Source: Halarcobacter ebronensis (GTDB taxonomy: Bacteria; Campylobacterota; Campylobacteria; Campylobacterales; Arcobacteraceae). From it: a DNA stretch of 64,000 nt. Position numbers and translations under genes: made by a program. The stretch is from positions 434,001 to 498,000 of the forward strand of contig NZ_CP053836.1 of the NCBI RefSeq assembly GCF_013201825.1, read 5' to 3'. Of the stretch, positions 53,211-62,598 are shown piece after piece; the stretch's first letter is position 1; every line of letters begins with the position of its first letter. Below the pieces are notes generated by a model. The model made no database searches, was not told the DNA's origin, and worked only from the letters and a program-made list of their open reading frames with translations.

Positions 53211-53227
53211 TTGATACTTATTATCAA
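53211..53227 (-). promoter_or_regulatory. Fur-box-like operator of receptor 1
   Basis: TTGATACTTATTATCAA is a TTGATA-N5-TATCAA inverted repeat. Its inner 15 bases match the Fur 7-1-7 pattern at 13 of 14 defined positions. A further TGATAAT half-site lies nearby in the minus-strand direction. It stands 47-63 bp upstream of the receptor start, in the 111-bp gap after the AraC gene. Confidence 0.72.
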
Positions 53228-53275
53228 TATTGTAATATCAAAATAGGGAAATTTTTATCTAAAATAGGGAAAAAT

Positions 53276-54250
53276 TTAGTTTTCTAACTCTTTTTTATAG
53301 TTACTTGGAGTTGTATTAAAATATGAAGTGAAAAGTTTACTAAAGTTACCAATATGTTTATAACCCACTTTTAAAGCTGTCTCTTTAACGCTATAGTTCT
53401 CTTTTAAAAATTTTTTTGCCATCTCCATTCTATGTTTTTGAAGCATTTCATAGATTGTCATTCCATAATAGCTTTTAAAATCTTTTTTTAAATAGCACTC
53501 ATTTATTGCAGATTTATATGCAATCTCTTTTATAGATAAAGAACTGTTATATTCTGTTAATATAATCTGTTTTGCTCTCTCTAAAGAGTCAATTTTTCTA
53601 GTATCTAATATTGAACTTGTATTGATAATCTTTTGTAGTTTATTTATTGTATAGTGTATTAAATTTGTTGTTTTTGATTCAAAGTAGAGTTTGTTTAGTA
53701 AATTTTCATCTACTATTTTTTCTTTAAAACTACTTAACATCTCCAATTGGTCAGGATCAATTTCACTTCCATCTAAAATAGAGTAGTTTTTCTCTTTTGC
53801 CTCTTCCATCTTCTCTTTTAGAATTTCAAAATTATTTGTAAGTCTTAAAAAAAGTTCCTCTTTTATTCCTATAGTTAAAGTATTGTAATTAAAATCTTTT
53901 TTTAGTAACATTTGAACTATAAATTCATCAGAAGAGAAACCAACAAAGAATCTATTTTTCTTTAATTCGTACTTTTTGCCATCTTTAAATCTATAGATAA
54001 TATCTTCTCCCAAATTAAAAATAATTACTGCACCAGGAACATCTGATTCTAAAGATATTATGTAGTTTTTGTTAAGAGTATAGTTGTTTGCAGAAGTAGC
54101 AATACCATTACCAAGATTGTGCCAAATCAAAAAGCCTTTTCCATATTCACTTTTAATTTGTTCTGTTATAGTCTCCCTTGAAAAAGGGTTTATTACTTTT
54201 TCTACTAAATTAATTAATTTGTAGTATGGGATATTTAGTTCTTCATTCAT
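53276..54250 (-). CDS. AraC-family transcriptional regulator (PchR-like by context)
   Basis: A 324-residue regulator. The C-terminal 100 residues contain the two helix-turn-helix motifs (SLSIKEIAYKSAINECYLKKDF and YSVKETALKVGYKHIGNFSKLF), the signature AraC layout. The N-terminal 200 residues have no recognised domain name but the length fits siderophore-sensing AraC proteins such as PchR. It is immediately upstream of the siderophore receptor operon on the same strand. It probably activates that receptor in response to its ligand. An inverted repeat (TGATT-N4-AATCA) covers its translation start region, and I see no Shine-Dalgarno sequence. Confidence 0.88.
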   Translation of the reverse strand: MNEELNIPYYKLINLVEKVINPFSRETITEQIKSEYGKGFLIWHNLGNGIATSANNYTLNKNYIISLESDVPGAVIIFNLGEDIIYRFKDGKKYELKKNRFFVGFSSDEFIVQMLLKKDFNYNTLTIGIKEELFLRLTNNFEILKEKMEEAKEKNYSILDGSEIDPDQLEMLSSFKEKIVDENLLNKLYFESKTTNLIHYTINKLQKIINTSSILDTRKIDSLERAKQIILTEYNSSLSIKEIAYKSAINECYLKKDFKSYYGMTIYEMLQKHRMEMAKKFLKENYSVKETALKVGYKHIGNFSKLFTSYFNTTPSNYKKELEN

Positions 54251-54297
54251 GGAGTGATTTTACAATCATTAATATAAAAATACAAAAAATGGTGAAA

Positions 54298-54915
54298 TTA
54301 GTATTTAATATTTAAAAAGTCTAGCAGCTGTTTTTTTAATGAAGAGTTGGTATTGTTGTATCTTATAAAAGATTCTGAAATATGCACAACATAGTTCTCT
54401 TTGTTTATTCCTCTAAATTTTTTTAGTCGATTGGTTATAAAGTTATCTACATCATGGGAAGATTTTAAAAAACCTGATACATAATACTCTTTAGTGTTTG
54501 TATTATAAAGAACTCTTGCACAGTTTGCTCTTTTATGTTTAAGTAAAGAATCTTTAAGAGAACTATTTATAAAAATATCAAGTTTATTAGTATTTTCATT
54601 ACTTAAAAAGTAAGTATTGTCATTGTCTTGCACATAAAAAATCACATTGCTATTATAAATAAAGTATTTAATAGTAAGAGTACTTTTATTTGAAATAGTA
54701 GATAAAAATATATTATCTAACATCTTTTGTTGATCAATAAGATAAGTTCTTAATATTTTGTAGTAACTATTTATTGTTTGTCTACTTATATTGATTTTTT
54801 TTGCAGTTTGACTTGCTGTAAAATCTTCCACAAAGCAGCTGCAAATCATCTCTAATTTATCTTTTTCAAGTTTTGCATTTCTAATGGGACTGTTTATAAA
54901 TTCTAATTTTGACAT
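54298..54915 (-). CDS. Helix-turn-helix protein resembling IS1595-type transposase N-termini
   Basis: A 205-residue protein. I choose ATG 54913-54915; another ATG at 54972 gives a less typical start and neither has a clear Shine-Dalgarno. Residues 31-58 (FTASQTAKKINISRQTINSYYKIL) are a helix-turn-helix of the kind at the start of ISXO2/IS1595 transposases. The rest has no DDE-type motif that I can see and no flanking inverted repeats. It could be a transposase-derived regulator. It lies between the AraC gene and a divergent TonB receptor. Confidence 0.65.
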   Translation of the reverse strand: MSKLEFINSPIRNAKLEKDKLEMICSCFVEDFTASQTAKKINISRQTINSYYKILRTYLIDQQKMLDNIFLSTISNKSTLTIKYFIYNSNVIFYVQDNDNTYFLSNENTNKLDIFINSSLKDSLLKHKRANCARVLYNTNTKEYYVSGFLKSSHDVDNFITNRLKKFRGINKENYVVHISESFIRYNNTNSSLKKQLLDFLNIKY

Positions 54916-55053
54916 TTTATATTTTAATTGAAAAAGATGTGAAAAAGATGTGTAGACTACAAAAATTTTCATTTTATTTTTTAGTTGTCATGATTGTGTA
55001 AAAGCTAAAGATGATATAAGAAAAATTCAGAAATAATTCCATAATTATAGATT

Positions 55054-55070
55054 TTGATAATTGGTATCAA
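55054..55070 (+). promoter_or_regulatory. Fur-box-like operator of receptor 2
   Basis: TTGATAATTGGTATCAA has the same TTGATA-N5-TATCAA structure as the box of receptor 1. It matches the 7-1-7 pattern at 12 of 14 positions. It lies just before the AAGGAG ribosome binding site and overlaps a GATAAT that may be the -10. Confidence 0.68.
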
Positions 55071-55084
55071 TAAAAAGGAGACTT

Positions 55085-57202
55085 ATGAAATTTAAAAATA
55101 AAAAGATATTCGCACTATCTGTTTTTACTGCTTTGGCATTACAGTCAGGATTGTATGCACAAAGTGAAAATGAGAGCACAGAAAAAAAATCATTGGGGAA
55201 TGTTGAGGTTTTAGCAACAGATTCACAAGAGGAGTCATATACAGTTAATTCAATGAGCACGGCAACAAAATTGGATTTGTCATTAAGAAATACGCCCCAA
55301 TCTGTAAGTGTATTAACAGCACAAAAACTTGAGGATATGGGAGTTACTTCATATCAGCAAATGCTAAGATATGTGACAGGAGTTACAATTGATCAGTGGG
55401 ATGAAAGAATGCATTCAACTGCAAGAGGTTTTACAATTGATTACTACAAAATTGATGGTATGCCAACTTATAGTGAATATAATGAACGAGACATTGATTT
55501 AGCAATTTTCGAAAGAGTTGAAATAGTTAGAGGAGCAAATGGGCTAACAACTGGTTCAGGAAACCCTTCAATGAGTATTAATTTAGTTAGAAAAAGAGCA
55601 AATAGTAAAGAGTTTACAGGGGATGTTTCTTTAAGTGCTGGTTCTTGGAACTCTTATGGTTTAACTGCAGACATTGGCTCAAAATTAAATGAGAGCGGAA
55701 GTGTAAGAGGAAGATTGGTTGTAAAACATGAAAGTAGTGATTCTTACATGGATAAATATGAAAAAGAGAACAATGTTATATATGGTGTAATTGATGCAGA
55801 TTTAACAGATACAACATACTTATCAATTGGAGGTTCATATCAAAAGTTAGATAGAAGTGGAATTAGATGGGGAGGTTTACCAGCTTTTTATTCTGATGGA
55901 ACTAGAACAGATTTTGATAGATCACAAACAGTATCAGAAGATTGGACATATTGGAATAGTGAAATTAAATCTGTTTTTGCAGATTTAAAACAAAACTTAT
56001 ATAAAGATATAACTTTTAATGCTTCTTATTCTCACGATATTATTGGTAGTGATACAGCACTTTTATATTTTAATGGAGCAATTAATAAAGCTGATGGCAG
56101 TGGTATACAATATATGGATTGGCTCGCTGAAACTGAAAATGTACAAGACAACTATGATGTAAATATAGATGTTCCTTTTGAACTAGGTGGATTAACTCAA
56201 CAATTGATTTTAGGTGCTTCATATAATCTAAACAAAACTACTCAGTATGATGGAATTTATCCAGATGGATATTATACAGCTTTAACAAATTATTTTAACT
56301 ATAATATTGCTTATCCTACTTCGACTGCATCTGATATTCTTTATATTACGGCCCCTGAACAAATAGAACAAAAAGGGGTCTATTTAGCAGGAAAATTCTC
56401 TTTGACAAATGATTTAAAATTGATTGCTGGAGCAAGATTATCATCGTGGGAATATACAAGTTCAAATCCCTCTACAGAGAGTAGAAAATTTGACAATGAA
56501 GTAACTCCTTATGTGGGATTAGTATATGAATTAGATGATAATCATTCAGTATATGCAAGTTATACAAGTATTTTTCAACCTCAAAGTTCAAAAGATAGTA
56601 GTGGAAATTACTTAAATCCAATTGAAGGAAAATCTTATGAAACAGGGATTAAAGGTGAATATTTTGATGGAAAATTAAATACTTCATTATCAATATTTAG
56701 AATAGAACAAGATAAAGTAGCAAAAGATAATCCAAGTGGAGTTTTTGTTCCAGGGACTACAACAATTGCAAGTATTGAAGCTGATGGAGTAACAAGTAAA
56801 GGTTTTGAATTTGATGTTTCAGGAAAAGTAACTGATAATTTTACTTTAGATTTTGGAATTGCAAATTTTGAAGCAAAAGAAGCAGATGGAACAAAATATA
56901 ATACAAAAGCTTCAAGAACAACTGCAAACTTATTTGGAAAATATACCTTTAACAAATTTGCAATTGGAGCAGGAGTTAATTATAAAAGTAAATACTATAC
57001 TGATACTACATTAGGACGAATTACACAAGATGCATTTGCTTTAGTTAATGCAATGGCTTCATATAAAATTGATAAAAGTACATCTTTACAACTAAATGTT
57101 GATAATCTTTTTGATAAAAAATATTATGATGGAATTGGAGCTAATGGTATGGTATATGGTACACCAAGAAGTGCTATGCTAACACTTAAATATACTTTCT
57201 AA
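55085..57202 (+). CDS. TonB-dependent siderophore receptor (receptor 2)
   Basis: A 705-residue outer membrane receptor. I use ATG 55085, 5 nt after AAGGAG; the frame is open 24 bp further but that part covers the Fur-like box. A signal peptide (about 1-25) leads to a plug with TPQSVSVLTAQKLEDMG and VEIVRGANGLTTGSGNPS, typical of FpvA/FoxA-type receptors. The barrel ends in LTLKYTF. No STN domain is present. A hairpin terminator follows, then the response regulator and kinase genes on the same strand, whose function may be to control this receptor. Confidence 0.93.
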   Translation: MKFKNKKIFALSVFTALALQSGLYAQSENESTEKKSLGNVEVLATDSQEESYTVNSMSTATKLDLSLRNTPQSVSVLTAQKLEDMGVTSYQQMLRYVTGVTIDQWDERMHSTARGFTIDYYKIDGMPTYSEYNERDIDLAIFERVEIVRGANGLTTGSGNPSMSINLVRKRANSKEFTGDVSLSAGSWNSYGLTADIGSKLNESGSVRGRLVVKHESSDSYMDKYEKENNVIYGVIDADLTDTTYLSIGGSYQKLDRSGIRWGGLPAFYSDGTRTDFDRSQTVSEDWTYWNSEIKSVFADLKQNLYKDITFNASYSHDIIGSDTALLYFNGAINKADGSGIQYMDWLAETENVQDNYDVNIDVPFELGGLTQQLILGASYNLNKTTQYDGIYPDGYYTALTNYFNYNIAYPTSTASDILYITAPEQIEQKGVYLAGKFSLTNDLKLIAGARLSSWEYTSSNPSTESRKFDNEVTPYVGLVYELDDNHSVYASYTSIFQPQSSKDSSGNYLNPIEGKSYETGIKGEYFDGKLNTSLSIFRIEQDKVAKDNPSGVFVPGTTTIASIEADGVTSKGFEFDVSGKVTDNFTLDFGIANFEAKEADGTKYNTKASRTTANLFGKYTFNKFAIGAGVNYKSKYYTDTTLGRITQDAFALVNAMASYKIDKSTSLQLNVDNLFDKKYYDGIGANGMVYGTPRSAMLTLKYTF

Positions 57203-57237
57203 AATAAACAGACAGGGATTTTCTCTGTCTGTTTATT
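57203..57237 (+). terminator. Terminator after receptor 2
   Basis: A perfect 13-bp stem (AATAAACAGACAG 57203-57215 and CTGTCTGTTTATT 57225-57237) with a 9-nt loop directly after the stop codon. Confidence 0.88.
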
Positions 57238-57243
57238 CACTAA

Positions 57244-57258
57244 TGATAATCACTATTA
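57244..57258 (+). promoter_or_regulatory. Fur-box-like operator upstream of the response regulator gene
   Basis: TGATAATCACTATTA matches the Fur 7-1-7 pattern at 12 of 14 positions. It sits about 28 bp upstream of the -10 at 57279-57284, where the -35 region would be, so binding would block the promoter. This ties the two-component system to iron status. Confidence 0.6.
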
Positions 57259-57278
57259 AAATTAAAGAATTTTTTATG

Positions 57279-57284
57279 TATAAT
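57279..57284 (+). promoter_or_regulatory. -10 element placed for a leaderless transcript
   Basis: TATAAT ends 5 bp before the ATG at 57290. Start sites lie 6-8 nt after the -10, so transcription should begin at or within the start codon. No Shine-Dalgarno sequence is present. Confidence 0.55.
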
Positions 57285-57289
57285 TCCTT

Positions 57290-57967
57290 ATGTCAAAAAA
57301 TGAGTATAAAAATTTAAAAATATTATATGTTGAAGATGAAGAGTTAATTAGAAAAAATGCAGTCTCTTATTTAAATCGTTTATTCAATACTGTATTAGAG
57401 GCAAGTAATGCAATTGAGGCAATGCAGATAATAAATAAAGAGAGACCTCATGTTGTAATTACTGATATTAAAATGCCTAAATTAAATGGCTTGGATATGG
57501 TAAGAAAAATAAGACAGAGCGATAAAAATACGCAGTTTATTGTTCTTTCAGCTTTTACAGATACAAAATATCTTCTTGATGCTATTGATTTAGGACTTGT
57601 AAAATACCTTCCTAAACCTATACGCCATGAGGTAATTTATCCCCTATTAATGAGTTGTGCAAAGTTGGTTTTTGATAATAAGGATAATAAAAAATATTTT
57701 AATGAAAAGTGCTATTTTGATATGGCATCGGAGTTATTAATAGATAATGAAAAATGCATAAAACTAGCAAAAAATGAACAAGCTTTTTTAAGATTGCTTT
57801 GTAAAAAATCACCGCGAGCTGTTAGTTATGAGGAGTTACAAAATTTTGTATGGGGTGAAGAGTATATGAGTGAAAATGCAATAAGATTATTAGTTAGAGA
57901 CTTAAGAAAAAAACTTCCAGAAGATACTATTAAAAATATTTCTAAGATAGGGTATAAAATAGATTAA
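57290..57967 (+). CDS. OmpR/PhoB-type response regulator
   Basis: A 225-residue response regulator. The receiver domain shows ILYVEDEE near 10 (acidic pair), VVITDIKMPKLNGLD with the phospho-acceptor Asp near 57, LSAF near 84 and the KP motif (LPKPI near 108). The second half is a winged helix with SENAIRLLVRDLRKKLPE and KNISKIGYKID, a standard OmpR-type DNA-binding domain. It is 4 bp ahead of a sensor kinase gene. It probably controls the neighbouring TonB receptor or other iron genes. Confidence 0.92.
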   Translation: MSKNEYKNLKILYVEDEELIRKNAVSYLNRLFNTVLEASNAIEAMQIINKERPHVVITDIKMPKLNGLDMVRKIRQSDKNTQFIVLSAFTDTKYLLDAIDLGLVKYLPKPIRHEVIYPLLMSCAKLVFDNKDNKKYFNEKCYFDMASELLIDNEKCIKLAKNEQAFLRLLCKKSPRAVSYEELQNFVWGEEYMSENAIRLLVRDLRKKLPEDTIKNISKIGYKID

Positions 57968-57971
57968 CTTT

Positions 57972-59690
57972 ATGAAAGCACTCTTTTTTGTCCTTTTTTT
58001 TATCTCTAGTTTATACTCATCAAATCTTTATAAAAAACTTGTTAGTGCTTTATATATTTCAGAAGATTTTAAAACTTATAAATTGTTAACAAAGTATAAC
58101 TATAAAGAGTATGATAATGTTAAATTAAAAGAGTTCTCTATAAAAATGGTGCTAAAAAAAGATGAGCTAAAAAATGAAACGTATTATATGAGCATTATCT
58201 CTGATTTTGATTCTCTAATTTATACAAATGTTGAGTATAAAAGAGTAAATAATATTGCGATAATAAAACTTGATAAGAATACACCAAATACAATTTTTTT
58301 TAATTACAACTATGAAAAACCAAAAAGAGGTGAGTTTAGATTTACACCATTAAATCAGTTTGAATATAGATATCTTCTCCCTTATGAAGGGATATTATAT
58401 GGCGTAGCGTATGGAATAATCTTTTGTGCTTTTCTTTATTATCTTGTAATCTTTTTTTCAACAAAAAGAAAATGTTTTTTATATTACTCTTTAATGCAGT
58501 TTTGTGTTCTTTGTTCTTTGATAGGTTTTACATATTTAAGCTTTAGACCTTATGTAACAAATACTGAACAAGCAGTGATAGATCTTTTTGAAACATCTGC
58601 TTTTCTATTAACACTACTTTTTGCAAAAGAGGTTTTAGAGACAAAAAAGTTAATGCCCAAAATGGACAAGTTGCTAAACTTTTTTATATATCTAAATGTT
58701 GTTGATCTTTTTGCTATAACAATATTTAAATATTCAATCTTATATGAATATATGTCATTTTCAGTTGGTTTTATTATTCCAAGTATTGCAGGAGTAATTG
58801 CAGTATACAAAGGGAATAAACAAGCTATTTTTTACACCTTTGGTTGGCTTATTATGTCATTTTTCCTTTTTATATTACAAAATTATATGTTCCCTTTTAG
58901 TAGTATATATGGTATCCATATTGCTACGCCTTTAGAGTCTTTGATTTTTAGTTTTGCCCTTGGTCTTATGTTAAGAGATTTAGTAGATGAACAAAATGAA
59001 AAAGAGAAACTTCTTATTCATAAAAGTAAATTAATCTCAATGGGTGAAATGATAAATAATATAGCCCATCAATGGAGACAACCACTAACACATCTTGGCT
59101 ATATAAATATGAATTTACAACTGGCTTTAGAAGATGAAAAAATAGATAGAAAGTTTGTAAAAGATAAAATTTGTGAGTCTAATGAACAAATTGATTTTAT
59201 GTCTAATACAATTAATAGTTTTAGAGATTTTTATAAACCTGAAAAAGAGAAAGAGCTTTTTTATATCTCTCAAGCTGTACAAAACTCAATTGATATTATG
59301 AAACCACTTTTAGATATTTATGATATAAAACTAGAATTTATAGTTATTAAAGATAAAAAAGTAAGGTCGTATAAAAATGAGTATTCACAAGTAATTTTGA
59401 ATTTAATTACTAATGCAAAAGATGAACTAATATTAAAATCAATTACAAATCCAAAAATTGTAATTAGAGTTGATCTTGTAGAGAATAAAAGTATAACTAC
59501 AGTTTGTGATAATGCCGGAGGGATTAATAGCAAAATAATAGATAAAATATTTGAACCATATTTTTCTACAAAAGATGCAGGAAGTGGAATAGGGCTTTAT
59601 ATGTCAAGAACAATCATAAGTTCTCATTTCAAGGGAGAACTTACGGTTGAGAATAAAAAATTGGGTGCTTGTTTTAGTGTAAAAATCTAA
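57972..59690 (+). CDS. 7TMR-DISM-type sensor histidine kinase
   Basis: A 572-residue membrane kinase. A signal peptide (about 1-17), an extracytoplasmic domain to about 130, and seven predicted membrane helices from about 140 to 340 (7TMR-DISM layout) precede the kinase core. The core has GEMINNIAHQWRQPLTHLG near 358, NLITNAKDEL, DNAGGI and SGIGLYM. It pairs with the response regulator just upstream (4-bp gap). The kinase resembles the two orphan ones in the window in its HQWRQPL motif, so all share one kinase family. Confidence 0.9.
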   Translation: MKALFFVLFFISSLYSSNLYKKLVSALYISEDFKTYKLLTKYNYKEYDNVKLKEFSIKMVLKKDELKNETYYMSIISDFDSLIYTNVEYKRVNNIAIIKLDKNTPNTIFFNYNYEKPKRGEFRFTPLNQFEYRYLLPYEGILYGVAYGIIFCAFLYYLVIFFSTKRKCFLYYSLMQFCVLCSLIGFTYLSFRPYVTNTEQAVIDLFETSAFLLTLLFAKEVLETKKLMPKMDKLLNFFIYLNVVDLFAITIFKYSILYEYMSFSVGFIIPSIAGVIAVYKGNKQAIFYTFGWLIMSFFLFILQNYMFPFSSIYGIHIATPLESLIFSFALGLMLRDLVDEQNEKEKLLIHKSKLISMGEMINNIAHQWRQPLTHLGYINMNLQLALEDEKIDRKFVKDKICESNEQIDFMSNTINSFRDFYKPEKEKELFYISQAVQNSIDIMKPLLDIYDIKLEFIVIKDKKVRSYKNEYSQVILNLITNAKDELILKSITNPKIVIRVDLVENKSITTVCDNAGGINSKIIDKIFEPYFSTKDAGSGIGLYMSRTIISSHFKGELTVENKKLGACFSVKI

Positions 59691-59702
59691 TCAATATAGT
59701 AA

Positions 59703-60122
59703 TTAGTTTTTGTCAACACTATATTTACCTGCTCCAATAAACATAAGAACAACAGCACCAAGTAGAAATAAAAGAGGAGTTTCAACAACTACTCCACCTG
59801 TTTTTGAATTTAGTTCAAATATAGATGAACTATGAGCTAAATAGATTGCAAAAAACATTGTAATAGCATAAATAAAACTACTTATTCTTGTGTAAAGACC
59901 TAAAATAAGTAATATCGGTACAATAATTTCTCCCACATATACTCCATAAGCAACAAATTCAGGGAAACCTGAGTTAGCTACTAATCTTCTTATCCCCTCT
60001 ATACCATTTTGAAATTTGAATAAACCATGAAATAACATTAAAAAGCCTAACATAAATCTAAGTAGTAACTTTCCAATATCTTCACTTAAAAAACTGGCCA
60101 AAAATTTCTCTATTGCTTTCAT
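59703..60122 (-). CDS. DoxX-family membrane protein
   Basis: A 139-residue protein with four hydrophobic segments and the DoxX signature GKLLLRFMLGFLMLFHGLFKF near 17-37 and VGEIIVPILLILGLYTRISSF. DoxX proteins are small quinone- or oxidoreductase-linked membrane proteins of unclear function, often redox related. AAGGAGTATTA precedes the ATG. It stands alone between the kinase (+) and the third receptor (-). Confidence 0.88.
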   Translation of the reverse strand: MKAIEKFLASFLSEDIGKLLLRFMLGFLMLFHGLFKFQNGIEGIRRLVANSGFPEFVAYGVYVGEIIVPILLILGLYTRISSFIYAITMFFAIYLAHSSSIFELNSKTGGVVVETPLLFLLGAVVLMFIGAGKYSVDKN

Positions 60123-60241
60123 TAATACTCCTTCATAAATGGAGATTTTACAATAGTAAAGGTTAAAACAATTTTTATATGTTTATTTTATATTCAGCTT
60201 TTCATAATATTTATATTAGTTAAGGTTTAGTCTCTTTATAG

Positions 60242-62566
60242 TTAGAACTCCATTTTCATTAAAAAGGCTATATTTAATGGTTCACCAAAAGATGTTGAAC
60301 TTCTCCAATACTCTTTATTGGTTAGATTTGTAACATTAACAATATAAGTTGTTGGATATTTATCCAATTTAGTTTTATATCTTAATCCTCCATCATAAAC
60401 TGTATAAGATGGAATAACATCTGTATTTGCTCCATCTCTATATGATTTTCCTGTCCAATAAGCTCCACCAGTTATTGTTAACCCTTGAATAAATGGAATA
60501 TTATATTCTGCATATAGTTTTGCCATTTTAGAAGCTGTATCTGTTGGCTTTTTACCTTCGTTTGCATTGGCTTTATCTATTTCTAAATCCATAATTGTTC
60601 CACCAGCAACAACTGTTAAATTTTCTGTTACTTTTCCAGTTAAAGTTAATTCTAATCCTTGATGAATTACTAAACCATCTTGTGTTAATTTTAATCCTGT
60701 TCCCTCTGATTCTTCATAAGAGTTTGCTTTTTCTATTCTAAAGAGTGCTGAACTTAAAAGTAAATTTTCTGAAAGAGAATATTTTGCTCCAACTTCATAT
60801 TGTTTACTTACATAAGGATTAAATATCTCTCCAGCATTTGAATATAAATCTCCAACAATTGTACCACTTTCTAAAGATTCCATATAAGTTGCATAAGTTG
60901 TTAGATCTTCAAATGGTTTATAGATTAAAGATATACTGGGAGTAATATCATCTGCATCATATCCACCTGTTTTTTCACCATCAATATTGTAATTCTTTTC
61001 TTCCACTTTTGCATAATTAAAACCAACTAATGCACTCCAATTTTCATTAAATCTTATATCATCACCTATCATAATATTTGTTTTTTCATTGCGACTTGAT
61101 AGATAAGTTTTATTATTTTCATTTCCTACATAAGTTGGTCTTGAAATATTGTTTAATTGCTCTAATGTATAATTTCCTAAATTAACCCATTCCCAAGCAC
61201 CATCAATGCTATTACTTTTAGTTTTATTACCTGAAACTCCCATAGTTAAAGTATGCTCAACTTTTAATGTATTAAAATCAATATCTGCATAAACATAAGC
61301 ACCTTGAGTTGTTGATGTTTGTGGCCAAGCTCTATAATAATTGAAGCTATATGTTCCATCAGAATTATCATAAACATAAGGCATAGACATATCATTTTCA
61401 TGGTCAAGATGAATATATGCAGTTCTAAGTTTTATATTGTCATTGATTTGCCATAATGATTTAAATCCCAATCTATCTTGTGAACTATCAGAAAAAGTCC
61501 AATCTGGTGCATAACCTTGTTTAGGATTTAAAATAGTTGCAGATTGACTACTTACAAAATAGCTAGTTAATTTATCTGTATTATTTTTTTTATGAGATGC
61601 ATCAAATGTAAAAATTAAATCATCAGTAATTCTCCAATCCAATGCACCAGCTACTAATTCTCTATCTATTTTTTGATTTTCAATTGATGTTTCACCATTT
61701 TGTTTTAAAGCATTTAATCTGTAAGAAAATTTTCCTTTTTCATCAATTTTTCCACCTAAATCAGCATGTATATAAGCTGCTTCATTTCCAGTAGTTCCAA
61801 TAGTAAGATTTGTATGTCGCTCTAAAGTTGGTTTTTTTGTTACATAATTTACTGCTCCTCCAACATAACCCACACCATATAAAAACCCTGTTAAACCATT
61901 TAATACTTCTAATCTTTCAAGTTCTTCAGTTGTAACACCCTCTACCCAAGAAAAAGGAATACCATCTAATATATGATTTCCTGATACATCAAATCCTCTT
62001 ATATTCATATTTGGAGTATTCCAACTATGTGAAGAAGTAGAAGTTGTTTTTACTTGAACAACAGGATTCATTTTAAAAACTTGGTCAATACCACTTGCAG
62101 TGTTTTCTATCATATCTTGTGAAACAACACTCATTTGATAAGGGGTGTCTTGTAAACTTCTATTTCCCCATAGACCTATACCTGAAATATCTTTTGATAG
62201 ATATCCGTCTTCAGCTAAACCATCAGCACTCGCTAGAACATTTATTTCACCTAAAGAATTTGTATTTTCAGATTTTTTCTCTTTGATAATAATAGTGTCA
62301 TTTTTTATTTCTGCTTCAAGTCCACACTCTTTTAAGATAATTGAAAGTGCATTTTTAGAACCTTTTATATTTTCCATTTTTTGTATTTTTTTATCTTTTA
62401 GTAGATTACTATCTACAATATATGGTAATCCAATATCTTCACTTATTCTTTCTATTGCCTCTTTAAGAGGCATAGATTCTAGATTGTAAATCTTTTCAGC
62501 ATATACATTTGAGTATAAAAGCAGTGTTAAAGCTGGCACAATTAAAGATTTTTTCAAAAGATTCAT
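60242..62566 (-). CDS. TonB-dependent receptor with N-terminal STN signalling domain (FecA-type, receptor 3)
   Basis: A 774-residue outer membrane receptor. A signal peptide (about 1-23) is followed by an STN (secretin and TonB N-terminus) domain at about 28-100 (MPLKEAIERISEDIGLPYIV). A plug domain follows, with YQMSVVSQDMIENTASG and the LERLEVLNGLTGFLYGVGYVGGAVNYVTKKP region. A barrel ending in FLMKMEF completes it. The STN domain contacts the FecR anti-sigma factor, so this receptor should both import and signal. FecR and FecI are encoded directly upstream. A Fur-type palindrome is in its promoter. Confidence 0.94.
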   Translation of the reverse strand: MNLLKKSLIVPALTLLLYSNVYAEKIYNLESMPLKEAIERISEDIGLPYIVDSNLLKDKKIQKMENIKGSKNALSIILKECGLEAEIKNDTIIIKEKKSENTNSLGEINVLASADGLAEDGYLSKDISGIGLWGNRSLQDTPYQMSVVSQDMIENTASGIDQVFKMNPVVQVKTTSTSSHSWNTPNMNIRGFDVSGNHILDGIPFSWVEGVTTEELERLEVLNGLTGFLYGVGYVGGAVNYVTKKPTLERHTNLTIGTTGNEAAYIHADLGGKIDEKGKFSYRLNALKQNGETSIENQKIDRELVAGALDWRITDDLIFTFDASHKKNNTDKLTSYFVSSQSATILNPKQGYAPDWTFSDSSQDRLGFKSLWQINDNIKLRTAYIHLDHENDMSMPYVYDNSDGTYSFNYYRAWPQTSTTQGAYVYADIDFNTLKVEHTLTMGVSGNKTKSNSIDGAWEWVNLGNYTLEQLNNISRPTYVGNENNKTYLSSRNEKTNIMIGDDIRFNENWSALVGFNYAKVEEKNYNIDGEKTGGYDADDITPSISLIYKPFEDLTTYATYMESLESGTIVGDLYSNAGEIFNPYVSKQYEVGAKYSLSENLLLSSALFRIEKANSYEESEGTGLKLTQDGLVIHQGLELTLTGKVTENLTVVAGGTIMDLEIDKANANEGKKPTDTASKMAKLYAEYNIPFIQGLTITGGAYWTGKSYRDGANTDVIPSYTVYDGGLRYKTKLDKYPTTYIVNVTNLTNKEYWRSSTSFGEPLNIAFLMKMEF

Positions 62567-62598
62567 TTTTCTTTCCTTATTTTTTTAACTAATGATTT

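Noticed and set aside
62145-62489. Plus-strand ORF opposite the STN domain of receptor 3
   Set aside because: It is antisense to a conserved signal and STN region and shows low-complexity Ser/Phe-rich sequence without a ribosome binding site.
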